NCBI RefSeq assembly: GCF_002005105.1
Contig: NZ_MSCV01000022.1
Span: 1-64,000 of the forward strand
Length of the DNA: 64,000 nucleotides
Direction: 5' to 3'
Origin: Methylocaldum sp. 14B
GTDB lineage: Bacteria; Pseudomonadota; Gammaproteobacteria; Methylococcales; Methylococcaceae
Position numbers and translations under genes: made by a program. Positions within the stretch are counted from its first letter, which is position 1, and each line of letters begins with the position of its first letter. Shown one piece after another: positions 53,141 through 62,521 of the stretch. The notes below the pieces were generated by a model, which did not search any database, was not told the DNA's origin, and saw nothing but the letters and a program-made list of their open reading frames with translations.

Positions 53141-53650
53141 ATGAATGTCAGGACTCCGCCTAGTCAAAAAGTGTACACGATGCCCACCCATGATCACCGC
53201 GGCTGTGTCGACCGAGCGCTCCGCGTGGCGGAGCAGCTGTGCGCCCAGCGCGAAGTTCGGCTGACGCCGATCCGCCGCAAGGTGCTCGAACTCATCTGGG
53301 AAAGTCATCGCGCGGTCAAGGCTTACGACCTGCTCGACAAAATCAAACCGTTCGAGCAAGCCGCAAAGCCGGCGACGGTTTACCGGGCCTTGGAGTTTCT
53401 GATGGAGCAGAGCCTGATCCACCGTGTGGAAAGCCTCAATGCGTTTATCGGTTGCAACTGTTCTGAGCGGAGGCACGAGCAGCTGTTGCTGATTTGCGAA
53501 CATTGCGGGAATGTCGAGGAGCGACCGGGAGCCGAGGTAATGGCAGCGGTCGCGAGTGAAGTGGAGCAGGCGGGATTTATTCTCCACCGGAAAGCTATCG
53601 AAATTCACGGCTTGTGCGCCCATTGCGCGCAGGACGCGGCTGACGCCTGA
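53141..53650 (+). CDS. zur: Zinc uptake regulator Zur (Fur family)
   Basis: A 169-residue Fur-family repressor that binds DNA when loaded with zinc. The winged-helix part has VRLTPIRRKVLELIWESHR, then AYDLLDKIKPFEQAAKPATV and YRALEFLMEQSLIHRVES. Two CxxC pairs (LLICEHCGNVEE and LCAHCAQDA) give the structural zinc site. ATG 53141 has GAGG upstream; ATG 53180 (MPTHDHRG) matches family starts and is an alternative. Zinc-locus neighbours and the Zur box upstream favour Zur over Fur or PerR. Confidence 0.93.
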   Translation: MNVRTPPSQKVYTMPTHDHRGCVDRALRVAEQLCAQREVRLTPIRRKVLELIWESHRAVKAYDLLDKIKPFEQAAKPATVYRALEFLMEQSLIHRVESLNAFIGCNCSERRHEQLLLICEHCGNVEERPGAEVMAAVASEVEQAGFILHRKAIEIHGLCAHCAQDAADA

Positions 53651-53702
53651 GCCAAAGCGTATCGGGCCGAGAGCTGTCGACTCGCTCGAATTCGTAACGT
53701 AT

Positions 53703-53719
53703 ATGTAACGCTATAACAT
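53703..53719. promoter_or_regulatory. Second Zur-box-like palindrome, before the ZnuD-like receptor gene
   Basis: ATGTAACGCTATAACAT is an imperfect palindrome of the same ATGTnA...TnACAT form as the box before zur. It lies 26 bp upstream of the receptor start, the right place for repression under zinc-replete conditions. Confidence 0.65.
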
Positions 53720-53745
53720 TAGCTCGATAGGACCTTATAAGAAAC

Positions 53746-55839
53746 ATGAACAAGCGAGTCGTCCTGCTGATGGCTTCAGCCGCATCTTTTGCTTCGTCCG
53801 TGGCAGCCGAAGAGGAATCCGTAAAAGAATTGGAGCCCGTATTGATCACCGCGCCGGTGCATAAACTGGCCGAGGAAATGGCACGTCCCTTCAATGCCTT
53901 GAAGGGTGATGAGCTGTCTCGGAAAGTTGGCAATACCCTCGGCGAAACCTTGAATCAGGAACTCGGGGTGACCAGCTCGTCTTTCGGCGCCGGCGTCGGC
54001 CAACCGGTCATCCGCGGGCAAAGCGGTCCGCGCGTGCGAGTCATGCAAGACAGCCTTGGAATTCAGGACGTGTCTACCCTGAGTCCGGATCATGCCAATG
54101 CCGTCGAGCCGATTCTCGCTGAGCGTATCGAGGTGCTGCGGGGGCCTCAAACTCTCTTGTACGGCAGCGGAGCCATCGGTGGTTTGGTCAATGTCATCGA
54201 CAACCGAATTCCCGATCGGCTGCCGGAGAAGGTCGTTACCGGCGCGGCGGAACAGCGCTACAACACCGTATCCGACGAAACTACGAGTGTTTTGCGCTTG
54301 GACGCGGGGCAGGGCATCTTCGCCCTGCACCTGGATGGTTTCTATCGCGATCGGAACAATGTCGAGATTCCGGGGTTCGCCATCGATGAACAGGCGGAAG
54401 CGGCCTCGCACGGCGAGGAAGGCCATGAGGAAGCCATCGCCAATACGAAAGGATATATCGCCAACACGGACGCGAGGGCACGGGGCGGCACGGTAGGCTT
54501 CTCGTTCATCGGGGACCCGGGCTTTTTCGGATTCTCCGTCAACCGACTGGAAAACGATTACGGCATTCCGCCCGGCGCGCATAACCATGGACATGAGCAC
54601 GGTGACGAAGAAGCGGAGGGGCAGGATAGAATTCGGGTCGATATGGAGCAGTCCCGCTACGATTTCAAGAGCGAGCTCTACGATCCCGCGCCTTTCGTCG
54701 AGACGCTCAAAATGCGCCTCGGTTACACCGATTACCGCCATGTCGAGCGGGAGAACGGCGCCACGGGCACCGTGTTCAGCAACGAGGCGGTGGAAGGGCG
54801 GATAGAGCTGGTTCACAAGAACGTCGGTTCCTGGCACGGAGTAGTCGGCGTGCAGGTTCAGGACAGCGAATTCTCCGCCGTTGGCGAAGAGGCGGTAGTG
54901 CCGAAATCGGATATTTCCTCCTACGGTTTTTTCGCCGTGGAGGACATGCATTGGCGCAACGTCCTGTTCGAGTTGGGGTTGCGCGTCGAAGATCAGACTA
55001 TTACCCCCGATAGCTTGAAGAGCGTTTCGCACACGCCGGTCAGCGCCTCGGGCTCGGCCGTGTGGAACGTTCGCGACGATGCGGCTGTGACCTTCGCGGT
55101 AACCCGCTCCCAGCGGGCGCCCCAGGTCCAGGAGCTTTTCTCGAACGGTTTCCACGCCGCGACCAGGAGTTTCGAGCTCGGCAATCCGGCGCTTTCGGAA
55201 GAGACCTCCTACAATCTCGACCTCGGTTTCCGCTATAACCCCGGTTGGGTCAGCGCCGAAGTCAATTTGTTTCACAATTGGGTCAACGATTACATCTTTC
55301 AGCGTAGCCCCGGCACGGTTTTCAACCGGGAAACCGAGGAATTCGAAACCGTGTGCTCCGAGGAAGACGCGTGTATTCCGGTGCTGGAAAGTACGCAGTT
55401 GGACGCCACGTTCAAGGGTTTCGAGGCGAGCCTGAAGTTTCCGGTGTTCGACCAAGCGTTCGGGAAGCTGGATCTCACTTTGTTTTCAGACTACGTGCGC
55501 GGCCGCTTCGATCATGGCGGCGATGTCCCGCGCATGCCGCCGCTCCGATACGGTTTTCAGCTGGATTACGGCTTCGAAAAACTCACCGCCTTCGCCCGGC
55601 TGATGAATGCCGAGGCGCAGAACAATCCGGGTGAGAATGAAACGAAAACGGACGGCTATTTGTTGTTCAATGTCGGCGCCGAGTACCGACTGGCGGTCGC
55701 CGACTATGCCGAGCTCATGGTATTCATAAGAGGCAAGAACCTGCTCAATGAAACCATTCGCAACTCCACGTCTTACCTCCGCAATATCGCACCGGAGCCT
55801 GGCCGCGCCGGAGAATTCGGGATACGCGTCAATTTCTGA
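53746..55839 (+). CDS. znuD: TonB-dependent zinc receptor (ZnuD-like)
   Basis: A 697-residue outer-membrane receptor. Signal peptide at 1-21, then a plug domain with VLITAP as TonB-box-like start, VIRGQSGPRVRVMQD and RIEVLRGPQTLLYGSGAIGG. The barrel ends in GEFGIRVNF. Two extracellular stretches are rich in His and acidic residues (SHGEEGHEE near 224-232; HNHGHEHGDEEAEG near 282-295), the hallmark of ZnuD zinc receptors. Linked zur and a Zur box support zinc as substrate. Confidence 0.92.
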   Translation: MNKRVVLLMASAASFASSVAAEEESVKELEPVLITAPVHKLAEEMARPFNALKGDELSRKVGNTLGETLNQELGVTSSSFGAGVGQPVIRGQSGPRVRVMQDSLGIQDVSTLSPDHANAVEPILAERIEVLRGPQTLLYGSGAIGGLVNVIDNRIPDRLPEKVVTGAAEQRYNTVSDETTSVLRLDAGQGIFALHLDGFYRDRNNVEIPGFAIDEQAEAASHGEEGHEEAIANTKGYIANTDARARGGTVGFSFIGDPGFFGFSVNRLENDYGIPPGAHNHGHEHGDEEAEGQDRIRVDMEQSRYDFKSELYDPAPFVETLKMRLGYTDYRHVERENGATGTVFSNEAVEGRIELVHKNVGSWHGVVGVQVQDSEFSAVGEEAVVPKSDISSYGFFAVEDMHWRNVLFELGLRVEDQTITPDSLKSVSHTPVSASGSAVWNVRDDAAVTFAVTRSQRAPQVQELFSNGFHAATRSFELGNPALSEETSYNLDLGFRYNPGWVSAEVNLFHNWVNDYIFQRSPGTVFNRETEEFETVCSEEDACIPVLESTQLDATFKGFEASLKFPVFDQAFGKLDLTLFSDYVRGRFDHGGDVPRMPPLRYGFQLDYGFEKLTAFARLMNAEAQNNPGENETKTDGYLLFNVGAEYRLAVADYAELMVFIRGKNLLNETIRNSTSYLRNIAPEPGRAGEFGIRVNF

Positions 55840-56261
55840 TGCTCGGAATCGCCCCGAAATTCACGAAATCGGAATGAATGCCGATCGGCAAACATTTTCA
55901 GCGCCCCTCGGCACACTTTAAGCCGACAACTTTCCATCCCGCCAACTCCACGCCGCGGCGAGAGCCTGGAATGCAGAAGCACGTCCCAGAGTGTCGGTTG
56001 CCGGCGAACTTACTCAGGATGGTCGCAATCAAATAAGACAAATTTGTACCTGCATCGTGGGCTTTGTCGTTCGTCGTCTGATGCCGGCTTATGAACCGAC
56101 AAGCGGTCAAAAAACGCATATCGAATAGCCGGTCGACACTCGAACACTAATTATGTTCGTTGAGACTCTCCTTTGGCCGTATGCTGCGCGGGAGTAAACT
56201 GGAGTCTAGGTCTATGGAAAGCCGCTATTTCTAGTCAGATCAAATCCAAACGGAAACCACT
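55840..56261. other. Gene-free region before citrate synthase
   Basis: About 420 bp with no credible gene. No strong terminator was seen for the receptor gene. The citrate synthase promoter should lie in the last 150 bp; the ATG at 56262 has only a weak ribosome site (GGAAACCACT). Confidence 0.45.
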
Positions 56262-57560
56262 ATGACCAACGAATACATCAATTTGACCGATCCTGAAGGC
56301 AGACGTCTTACGTCTTTGCCGGTGATCAGGGGAACGATGGGGCCGTCCGTCCTAGATATTTCCAAGCTCTATTCCGAGGTCGGTTGTTTTACCGTAGATC
56401 CCGGTTTTGCGATGACGGCGAGCTGTGCGAGTGGAATAACCTTTATCGACGGCGAACAAGGAATTCTGCTGTATCGCGGATACCCCATCGAACAGTTGGC
56501 GGCCCGCAGCAACTTTCTGGAGGTCACTTATCTGTTGTGGTATGGCGAGTTGCCGAATGAAAGCCAATTAAGGCAGTTTACCCATGAGGTCGTGCACCAC
56601 ACCATGATCAACGAATCCCTGAGGCTCTTTTACCAGGGGTTTCATCATGACGCCCATCCGATGGCGGTTTTAGTGGGGGTAGTGGGATCGCTTTCGGCGT
56701 TCTACCACGATTACTTGGATATCCACGATCCGAGATCGCGGGAACTGGCGGCGCTCCGCCTGGTTGCCAAGATGCCGACCATAGCCGCGGCGGCATACAA
56801 ATACACCATGGGACAGCCGCAAATCTATCCCGATAATTCCCTGAGCTATACGGGCAATCTTCTGCATATGATGTTTGCCATGCCGACTCAGGTCTATGAG
56901 GTCGATCCGGTCGCCGAGCGGGCTTTGGACTTGCTGCTGGTGTTGCATGCCGACCATGAACAGAACGCGAGCACCTCGACGGTGCGCTTGGCCGGGAGTT
57001 CGGGGGCCAATCCTTTCGCCTGTATCGCCGCGGGAATTGCGGCACTGTGGGGTCCGGCACACGGCGGCGCAAACGAGGCGGTCATCAAGATGCTTCAGGA
57101 AATCGGGGATGCGAAGCACATACCCCAATACATCGCCCGCGCCAAGGATAAGAACGATCCGTTCCGCCTCATGGGATTTGGTCACCGCGTGTACAAGAAC
57201 TTCGACCCGCGCGCGACGATTATCCGCGAGACCTGTTACGAAGTACTGGAAAAGCTGGCCGATACCAAAGATCCGCTGTTCGATCTTGCCCTTCGATTGG
57301 AAGAGATCGCGTTGAAGGATGACTATTTCATCGAACGCAAGCTATATCCCAACGTCGATTTTTATTCCGGCATCATTTACCGCGCTTTGAAGATTCCGAT
57401 GAGCATGTTTACCGCAATGTTTGCGGTAGCGCGTACCGCCGGTTGGATGGCCCACTGGATGGAGATGATGGCCGACCCCGAACAGCGTATCGGCCGTCCG
57501 AGACAGCTTTATACCGGCCCGGTCACGCGCGATTATGTGGCGTTGAAAGAACGGGGCTAG
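56262..57560 (+). CDS. gltA: Citrate synthase (type II)
   Basis: A 432-residue enzyme that condenses oxaloacetate and acetyl-CoA, first step of the TCA cycle. Marks are [14 protein letters not shown], the substrate-binding [19 protein letters not shown] (His and neighbours), [11 protein letters not shown] and [15 protein letters not shown] with the second His. The catalytic Asp region is seen in NVDFYSGI. Length fits hexameric NADH-regulated type II enzymes. It is a single gene ended by a strong hairpin. Confidence 0.97.
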   Translation: MTNEYINLTDPEGRRLTSLPVIRGTMGPSVLDISKLYSEVGCFTVDPGFAMTASCASGITFIDGEQGILLYRGYPIEQLAARSNFLEVTYLLWYGELPNESQLRQFTHEVVHHTMINESLRLFYQGFHHDAHPMAVLVGVVGSLSAFYHDYLDIHDPRSRELAALRLVAKMPTIAAAAYKYTMGQPQIYPDNSLSYTGNLLHMMFAMPTQVYEVDPVAERALDLLLVLHADHEQNASTSTVRLAGSSGANPFACIAAGIAALWGPAHGGANEAVIKMLQEIGDAKHIPQYIARAKDKNDPFRLMGFGHRVYKNFDPRATIIRETCYEVLEKLADTKDPLFDLALRLEEIALKDDYFIERKLYPNVDFYSGIIYRALKIPMSMFTAMFAVARTAGWMAHWMEMMADPEQRIGRPRQLYTGPVTRDYVALKERG

Positions 57561-57606
57561 CCTGTTTCGCATCGAATAGATCCGTATTCAGAGCTTCGCC
57601 AACGAA

Positions 57607-57632
57607 AAGCCGGAGCCGCATGGCTCCGGCTT
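57607..57632. terminator. Bidirectional terminator hairpin between gltA and the GGDEF gene
   Basis: AAGCCGGAGCC and GGCTCCGGCTT pair over 11 bp around the loop GCAT. A-rich bases precede (GAAAAG) and T/C-rich bases follow (CTTCGCTTG), so it can act for both convergent genes. Confidence 0.75.
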
Positions 57633-57656
57633 CGCTTGTCGGTTACGCCGTGCCGT

Positions 57657-59186
57657 TCAGGCCTTCTTTCTTAGCGGCACCGCGTTGGAATCGACGATCG
57701 CCGGCCAGTTTGTTCTCCTGCCTCTCGCCTGATACTTTGCGGTAAGCGGCTCGTTCAGATAGTCGGTACCCTGGCCGTCAAAAATGTAGGTGCGATCACG
57801 GCCTTTTTGCTTGGCGATGCGGCACGCGTTGTCAGCGCTCCGGAGCACTGAAGACGCATCGCCGCTTGCGGCCGTCAAAGCCGTAATCCCGATGCTGACG
57901 CTTACCCACAAATCCTTTCCTGCCCACGACAATCGGCAGCTCCTGACGGCGTCCCGAAGATTGTTCGCCACGATCCATGCCCGCTCGATCGGACAGTTCT
58001 CCAGCAACAGACCGAACTTGTCCTCGCCGAGACTCCCGAGAATATCGCTCTGCCGCAATCGTCTTTCCAGAGCCTGCCCGACTGATTGCAGCAATTGATC
58101 TCCAGCAGCGCATCCGTAGGTCTCATTGACGATCTTGAAGCGATCGAGATCGATATAGCAAAGTACATAGTCGGATCGGTTCTCGCAGGGAGCCGCCAAG
58201 AGATTTTCCAAGCACTGCTCGAATTCGATGCGGTCGTACAAAGCCTTGTCGACGCTTGCATTGGCAACCTTGAGCAGGTCGGCTTGTTTTTTCCAGGGCT
58301 CCGAGCGCTGAGCGTCCAATTCACCCAGGCGCTGGCGATAGTACGCCAGTTGCTGTTCGACGTCCTTGTCCTTGCTGATGTCGACGAGCGTGCCCTGCAG
58401 GAACAGCGGCCGGCCGGCGTCGTCGTGAACGACACTGGCTTGGTCCAAAACCCAGCGCGCCTTGCCGTCTTGTGTGATCACCCGGTATTCGCAACGGAGC
58501 GGCGCATGATGCTCATAGGTTCCTGCAAACTGCTCGATGACCATTTCCCGGTCGTCGGGATGGACCCACTTGATCAGCCCGATGCCGAGAGGGTCGTCCA
58601 GCCAGGTTTCCGGGGCGTATCCGAACTGTTCGGTCTGCGGGCTTACGTACAATAGCTTTCCCGGAGCCTCGAGCGAAGCGATATAGGTAATCGCGGGGAT
58701 TTGTTCCACTAGAGCGCGGTATTTGGCTTCGGCTTTCCGTAACTGCTCCAGGGCTTCCTCCTTTTCGCGCAAAAGTCGAGTCTGGTTTACGTTGCGGGCA
58801 ATCAGGTCCGGCAATCGCCGTACGAATTCGAGTTCACCGGTTTTCGCAACATAATCCGAGACGCCGTTCTTGCACATGTCCGTTGTCGCCGCAGCTCCGT
58901 CATCGGAAGTCATCATGATCACCGGCGTGGATAATTCGCCCATATCCACGGCCATGTCGGCGAGCAGCTCGTTTATGTCGAAATCCGGCAATCGCCGGTC
59001 GACCACGATGCAGTCGGGCCTCTCGGCCCGAATCAATTTCAGCCCCAGACGGCCGGTACCGGCTTCGATGACCTCGAATCGATAGATCGAATGCTGCTCG
59101 AGCGCCTGTCGACAGACTTGGCGGCAATCGGGGTCGCCGTCGATAAGCACGAGGCGGATAATCGGTGTGATGTTAAGGGCATTCAT
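57657..59186 (-). CDS. Receiver-PAS-GGDEF protein with degenerate GGDEF signature
   Basis: A 509-residue cytoplasmic signalling protein. Residues 10-130 are a response-regulator receiver with the phospho-acceptor Asp in CIVVDRRLPD. Residues 150-275 are a PAS/PAC unit (YVSPQTEQFGYAPETW, CEYRVITQDGKARWV). Residues 335-480 are a GGDEF domain with normal flanks (CYIDLDRFKIVNETYGCAAG and SVSIGITAL), but the signature is GEDKF (387-391) in place of GGDEF. The catalytic Glu is a Lys, so cyclic-di-GMP synthesis is unlikely. No EAL domain follows. It may act as a sensor or GTP-binding effector. It converges with gltA. Confidence 0.9.
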   Translation of the reverse strand: MNALNITPIIRLVLIDGDPDCRQVCRQALEQHSIYRFEVIEAGTGRLGLKLIRAERPDCIVVDRRLPDFDINELLADMAVDMGELSTPVIMMTSDDGAAATTDMCKNGVSDYVAKTGELEFVRRLPDLIARNVNQTRLLREKEEALEQLRKAEAKYRALVEQIPAITYIASLEAPGKLLYVSPQTEQFGYAPETWLDDPLGIGLIKWVHPDDREMVIEQFAGTYEHHAPLRCEYRVITQDGKARWVLDQASVVHDDAGRPLFLQGTLVDISKDKDVEQQLAYYRQRLGELDAQRSEPWKKQADLLKVANASVDKALYDRIEFEQCLENLLAAPCENRSDYVLCYIDLDRFKIVNETYGCAAGDQLLQSVGQALERRLRQSDILGSLGEDKFGLLLENCPIERAWIVANNLRDAVRSCRLSWAGKDLWVSVSIGITALTAASGDASSVLRSADNACRIAKQKGRDRTYIFDGQGTDYLNEPLTAKYQARGRRTNWPAIVDSNAVPLRKKA

Positions 59187-59380
59187 TGTGATAACTCGTT
59201 ACAGTCCTGTAGGCATGGGAAACGGTTCGTTCCGCGGCCAGATCCAGTGGCGGTGAAGGGTTAGCCTGCAATCTCGGATATTCAGTGTCTATCCCTTTTT
59301 GTGGTGCAAAACTCTAGACTAAGTTGCGGCATTCGGTAATAAGTACTGTTCCATACCGGTAACAAGAACCAATCCGCTTT

Positions 59381-59520
59381 ATTAACCCGGCCTATAAATA
59401 TAGGCCGGGTTAATCCGGGGCAGGGATGCCCCGGTGCGGCGATAAGCCGCGTGAGCCCAGGCCTAAGCGTGTACCGGCCTGGGCGGCGGCCCGAAAGACC
59501 AGGAGGGTATTTACGGGCCT
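59381..59520 (+). ncRNA. Candidate structured RNA upstream of modA
   Basis: Four hairpins in a row within 105 bp, all with strong stems. ATTAACCCGGCCTATA pairs with its complement over 16 bp around AA (59381-59414). CCGGGGC and GCCCCGG follow around AGGGAT (59415-59434). Then GCGGC and GCCGC around GATAA (59436-59450), and GCCCAGGCC with GGCCTGGGC (59455-59484). A purine-rich segment GAAAGACCAGGAGGG follows. The pattern suggests a riboswitch or other structured leader, but I match it to no known class; strand is assumed from modA downstream. Confidence 0.45.
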
Positions 59521-59791
59521 GATTAATAGGTTTCGCGGTCGAACGCCAATGCCTGTGTCACATCATCTACGGTTTTCATACGGACTCAGAACGCTCCACG
59601 AATGATCCGTCTATCCCATCGATGCGCGTCCGTATTTACATTGGCCTGGCGATCGGATCATGAGCGGTGCAGGGTTTGCACAATTGAGTTCGATATGCTT
59701 TTCCGAGCATATCGCCAAAATCTTTTCCCTATCGAATGCGATTCCGATGCGTTTTAGACGCGTTTTAATGAAAAAAGCGGAGCACGAATTG

Positions 59792-60574
59792 ATGAAGCGT
59801 TTGGTTTCGGTGTTTTCGGTCATTCTGCTGATGTTCGGGTATTCCGCCTGGGCGGCAGAGCCTTCCAGGCTGACCATCGCGGCGGCGGCCGATCTCAAGT
59901 TCGCGATGGAGGAGATCGCTAGGGCTTTCAGGAAGGAGCATCCGGAGGCAACGCTGGACCTCGTGACCGGATCTTCCGGCAGGTTCTACGAGCAGATCGT
60001 ACAGGCAGCGCCATTCGATCTGTTCTTCTCCGCCGACGTCAAGTTCCCACAGCAATTGAAGGAGCAGGGGCTGGCGGCTTCCGAGGTGCGGCTGTACGCT
60101 CGGGGACGCATCGTTTTGTGGAGCGCCAAGATGAACGCGGCCGACATGAAATTGAGCGATCTAGCCAAGCCCGACATTACGAAGATCGCCATTGCAAATC
60201 CCAAACACGCCCCCTATGGCACGCGTGCGGAGGAGGCGTTGAAAAAGGCCGGTCTGTGGCCGAAAGTCGAAAAGAAACTCGTGTTCGGCGAGAATGTGGC
60301 GCAGACCGCCCAGTTAGCCGAGACCGGCGCCGCCGAGGTCGGTATCATCGCCCTGTCCCTGGCCGAGAGTCCCATGCTCAAGCCTAAGGGCGGATATTCC
60401 TTGATTCCGGAGAATCTGCATTCGCCTCTGGATCAGGGTTACGTCATCCTGAAACGGGCCGAGGACAATTCATCGGCCAAAGCCTTTGCCGATTTCGTCT
60501 CTGGCGAAGCCGGCAGAACGATATTCCGCCGCTACGGTTTTGTGCTGCCGGGTGCATCGGGCTCCTCGCCATGA
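59792..60574 (+). CDS. modA: Molybdate-binding periplasmic protein ModA
   Basis: A 260-residue solute-binding protein of the molybdate/tungstate ABC transporter. Signal peptide with SVFSVILLMFGYSAWAAEP. Family marks are LTIAAAADLKFAMEEIA and VTGSSGRFYEQI (oxyanion-binding Ser residues), PFDLFFSADVKFPQQL, NPKHAPYGTRAEEAL and VGIIALSLAES. I chose ATG 59792 with GGAG 9 bp upstream; longer starts at 59660 and 59768 would bury the signal. It overlaps the next gene by 4 bp. Its permease and ATPase partners downstream are broken. Confidence 0.92.
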   Translation: MKRLVSVFSVILLMFGYSAWAAEPSRLTIAAAADLKFAMEEIARAFRKEHPEATLDLVTGSSGRFYEQIVQAAPFDLFFSADVKFPQQLKEQGLAASEVRLYARGRIVLWSAKMNAADMKLSDLAKPDITKIAIANPKHAPYGTRAEEALKKAGLWPKVEKKLVFGENVAQTAQLAETGAAEVGIIALSLAESPMLKPKGGYSLIPENLHSPLDQGYVILKRAEDNSSAKAFADFVSGEAGRTIFRRYGFVLPGASGSSP

Positions 60575-61425
60575 GTCGGCACGTTAATCCGGTATCATTC
60601 GGGCCAGCGGCGCCTGTGGCGGCGCGGCACGGCGTAGCCGCCTTTGGCGGCGGAGCGCTGATCGGAACCCTGGGCGGTTTGATCGGGCTGGGCGGCGCGG
60701 AATTTCGATTGCCCCTGTTGATTGGGACGTTTCAATTCGCAGCTCTGGAGGCGGTAATCGTCAACAAGCTTGTCAGCTTGACGGTAGTGGCCTCGGCTTT
60801 GCCGTTCCGCACCGACACCGTGCCGTTCGCTATCGTGGCTGCGCATTGGACCGTGATCGTGAATCTTCTAATGGGCACCGTGGTGGGTGCATGGATAGGA
60901 GCGGGCTGGGCGATTCGGCTCAAAGGCGAAACGCTTTATCGAATCATTGCCGTGCTGCTGATGGTCATCGCCTTGGTCTTGCTGTTCGGCCATGATGCGA
61001 GCAGCCAGGACCGTGTGCCATTCCAGGGCATCGCGTTGACCGTCGCGGGTGTCGCGGCGGGTTTCGGCATTGGCGTCACGGCATCGCTCTTGGGTGTGGC
61101 GGGAGGGGAGCTTTTGATACCCACACTGGTGCTGCTGTTCGGGGCCGATATCAAGCTGGCCGGCAGCCTCTCCCTGGCAGTGAGTCTGCCCACCATGCTC
61201 GCGGGATTTAGCCGCTATAGCCGGGACGGGAGCTTCGCAGTGCTGGGACGAAACCGTCGTTTCGTTGGGATAATGGCGGTGGGCTCGGTGATAGGAGCGT
61301 TCCTCGGGGGCCGATTGCTAGGCATGATTCCCAGTACGGTATTGCTGCCGCTTCTGGCGCTGGTCCTGGTTTTGTCGGCGGTCAAGATTTGGCGCCACGG
61401 TTTCGAACGCAGCCGAAGTCTTTGA
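60571..61425 (+). CDS. TauE/SafE family membrane transporter
   Basis: A 284-residue inner-membrane protein with about eight helices and the repeated family motif: GTLGGLIGLGGAEFRLPLL (about 33-51) in the first half and GVTASLLGVAGGELLIPTL (about 167-185) in the second. The family exports or imports sulfite, sulfoacetate and similar anions. Between modA and a molybdate-binding TOBE gene, transport or export of an oxyanion such as molybdate, tungstate or sulfite is plausible; substrate unknown. Confidence 0.88.
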   Translation: MSRHVNPVSFGPAAPVAARHGVAAFGGGALIGTLGGLIGLGGAEFRLPLLIGTFQFAALEAVIVNKLVSLTVVASALPFRTDTVPFAIVAAHWTVIVNLLMGTVVGAWIGAGWAIRLKGETLYRIIAVLLMVIALVLLFGHDASSQDRVPFQGIALTVAGVAAGFGIGVTASLLGVAGGELLIPTLVLLFGADIKLAGSLSLAVSLPTMLAGFSRYSRDGSFAVLGRNRRFVGIMAVGSVIGAFLGGRLLGMIPSTVLLPLLALVLVLSAVKIWRHGFERSRSL

Positions 61426-61451
61426 ATCGTGGGGGGAGGGGGAGATCGGCC

Positions 61452-61865
61452 GTGAACCGATTGCCGGGAATCATTCTTGCCGTCGCCAGCGAAGGGGATA
61501 TTTCGCTGGTTGATGTCGCAGTTGAGGAAAATACTTTGACCGCAATGTTGGTGGAAACGGCGGAAACCGCGCCCTATCTGCGAGCGGGGAATGCCGTGTC
61601 GGTCTTGTTCAAGGAAACGGAAGTTTCGCTGGGCAAGGCGCTGAGCGGACGCCTTAGCCTGCGCAACCGTCTCCAGGCCGAAGTGGTCGAAATGCTCAAG
61701 GGCGAACTTCTGGCCGAGGTCAAGCTGGATTGCGGAGGTCACCGCCTGGTTTCCATCGTCACCCGCCGGGCCGCCGAGCGGCTGGAATTGGCCGTCGGCG
61801 ATCGGGTCGAGGCCTTGATCAAGGCCAACGAAGTCATGCTGGGGGAAAGCGCCAATGACGTATGA
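61452..61865 (+). CDS. TOBE-domain molybdate-binding protein (molbindin-like)
   Basis: A 137-residue protein with two TOBE units (about 3-65 and 68-132). The first is NRLPGIILAVASEGDISLVD and the second has LRNRLQAEVVEMLKGELLAE followed by IVTRRAAERLEL and GDRVEALIKANEVML. Such di-TOBE proteins bind molybdate or tungstate in the cytoplasm. I chose GTG 61452 with GGAG upstream. It overlaps the modB remnant by 11 bp. Confidence 0.88.
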   Translation: MNRLPGIILAVASEGDISLVDVAVEENTLTAMLVETAETAPYLRAGNAVSVLFKETEVSLGKALSGRLSLRNRLQAEVVEMLKGELLAEVKLDCGGHRLVSIVTRRAAERLELAVGDRVEALIKANEVMLGESANDV

Positions 61866-62521
61866 CTGGCAGCCCCCGATCCTGACCCTGAAGCTCGCCT
61901 CAGTCACCACGACGATTCTGGTCGTGCTCGGCATTCCATAGGGCTACTGGCTGGCCTATGGCCGATTTCGCCTGAAGGCGGCGGCGGAAGCTCGATTGCC
62001 ATGCCTTTGGTATTGCCGCCATCTGTGCTGGGCTTCTATTTGCTTCTGGCCTTCAGTCCCGGGAACGCGTTCGGCCGTTTTCTGGACGAAACCTTCGGAC
62101 TGCGCCTGGTGTTCGGTTTCGAAGGGCTGGTAGTGGCATCCGTGCTGTTCAGTCTGCCGTTCATGGTGCATCCCATTCAATCCGGATTCCAGCAGTTGCC
62201 GCGCAGTCTCACCGAAGCGGCTTACACGCTCGGCCTATCGCGCCGGACAACCCTCCTTCGGATTCTGCTGCCCAACATCAAGCCTGCCTTGCTGAGCGGG
62301 GTCGTCATCAGTTTTGCCCATACCATCGGCGAGTTCGGCGTGGTGCTCATGATGGGCGGAAGTATTCCGGGCGTGACCCGAGTGGCTTCCATAGCCATTT
62401 ACGATGAGGTGGAATCGCTCAACTATGCTGCCGCCAATTTTTATGCGTTCTGTTCGCCCTGAGCTTCTCCATACTGCTCGCCGTGTTTTTTCTCAACAAA
62501 CGCGGCCCGAGAAGTCTGTGA
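61855..62521 (+). pseudogene. modB: Molybdate ABC transporter permease modB, decayed
   Basis: The remains of a ModB permease with at least three lesions. From ATG 61855 the reading MTYDWQPPILTLKLASVTTT is normal until an in-frame TAG at 61939. A frameshift follows near 61975-62000, after which MPLVLPPSVLGFYLLLAF and the ABC-permease EAA loop (LTEAAYTLGLSRRTTLLRIL) are intact. Another frameshift near 62444 moves the end LFALSFSILLAVFF out of frame. Several independent lesions argue against a single sequencing error. The sequence elsewhere is well kept, so the decay is recent. Confidence 0.85.

Noticed and set aside
59381-59520. Molybdenum cofactor riboswitch
   Set aside because: Position fits, but the conserved bases I remember from that class are not present; kept only as an unclassified structured RNA.
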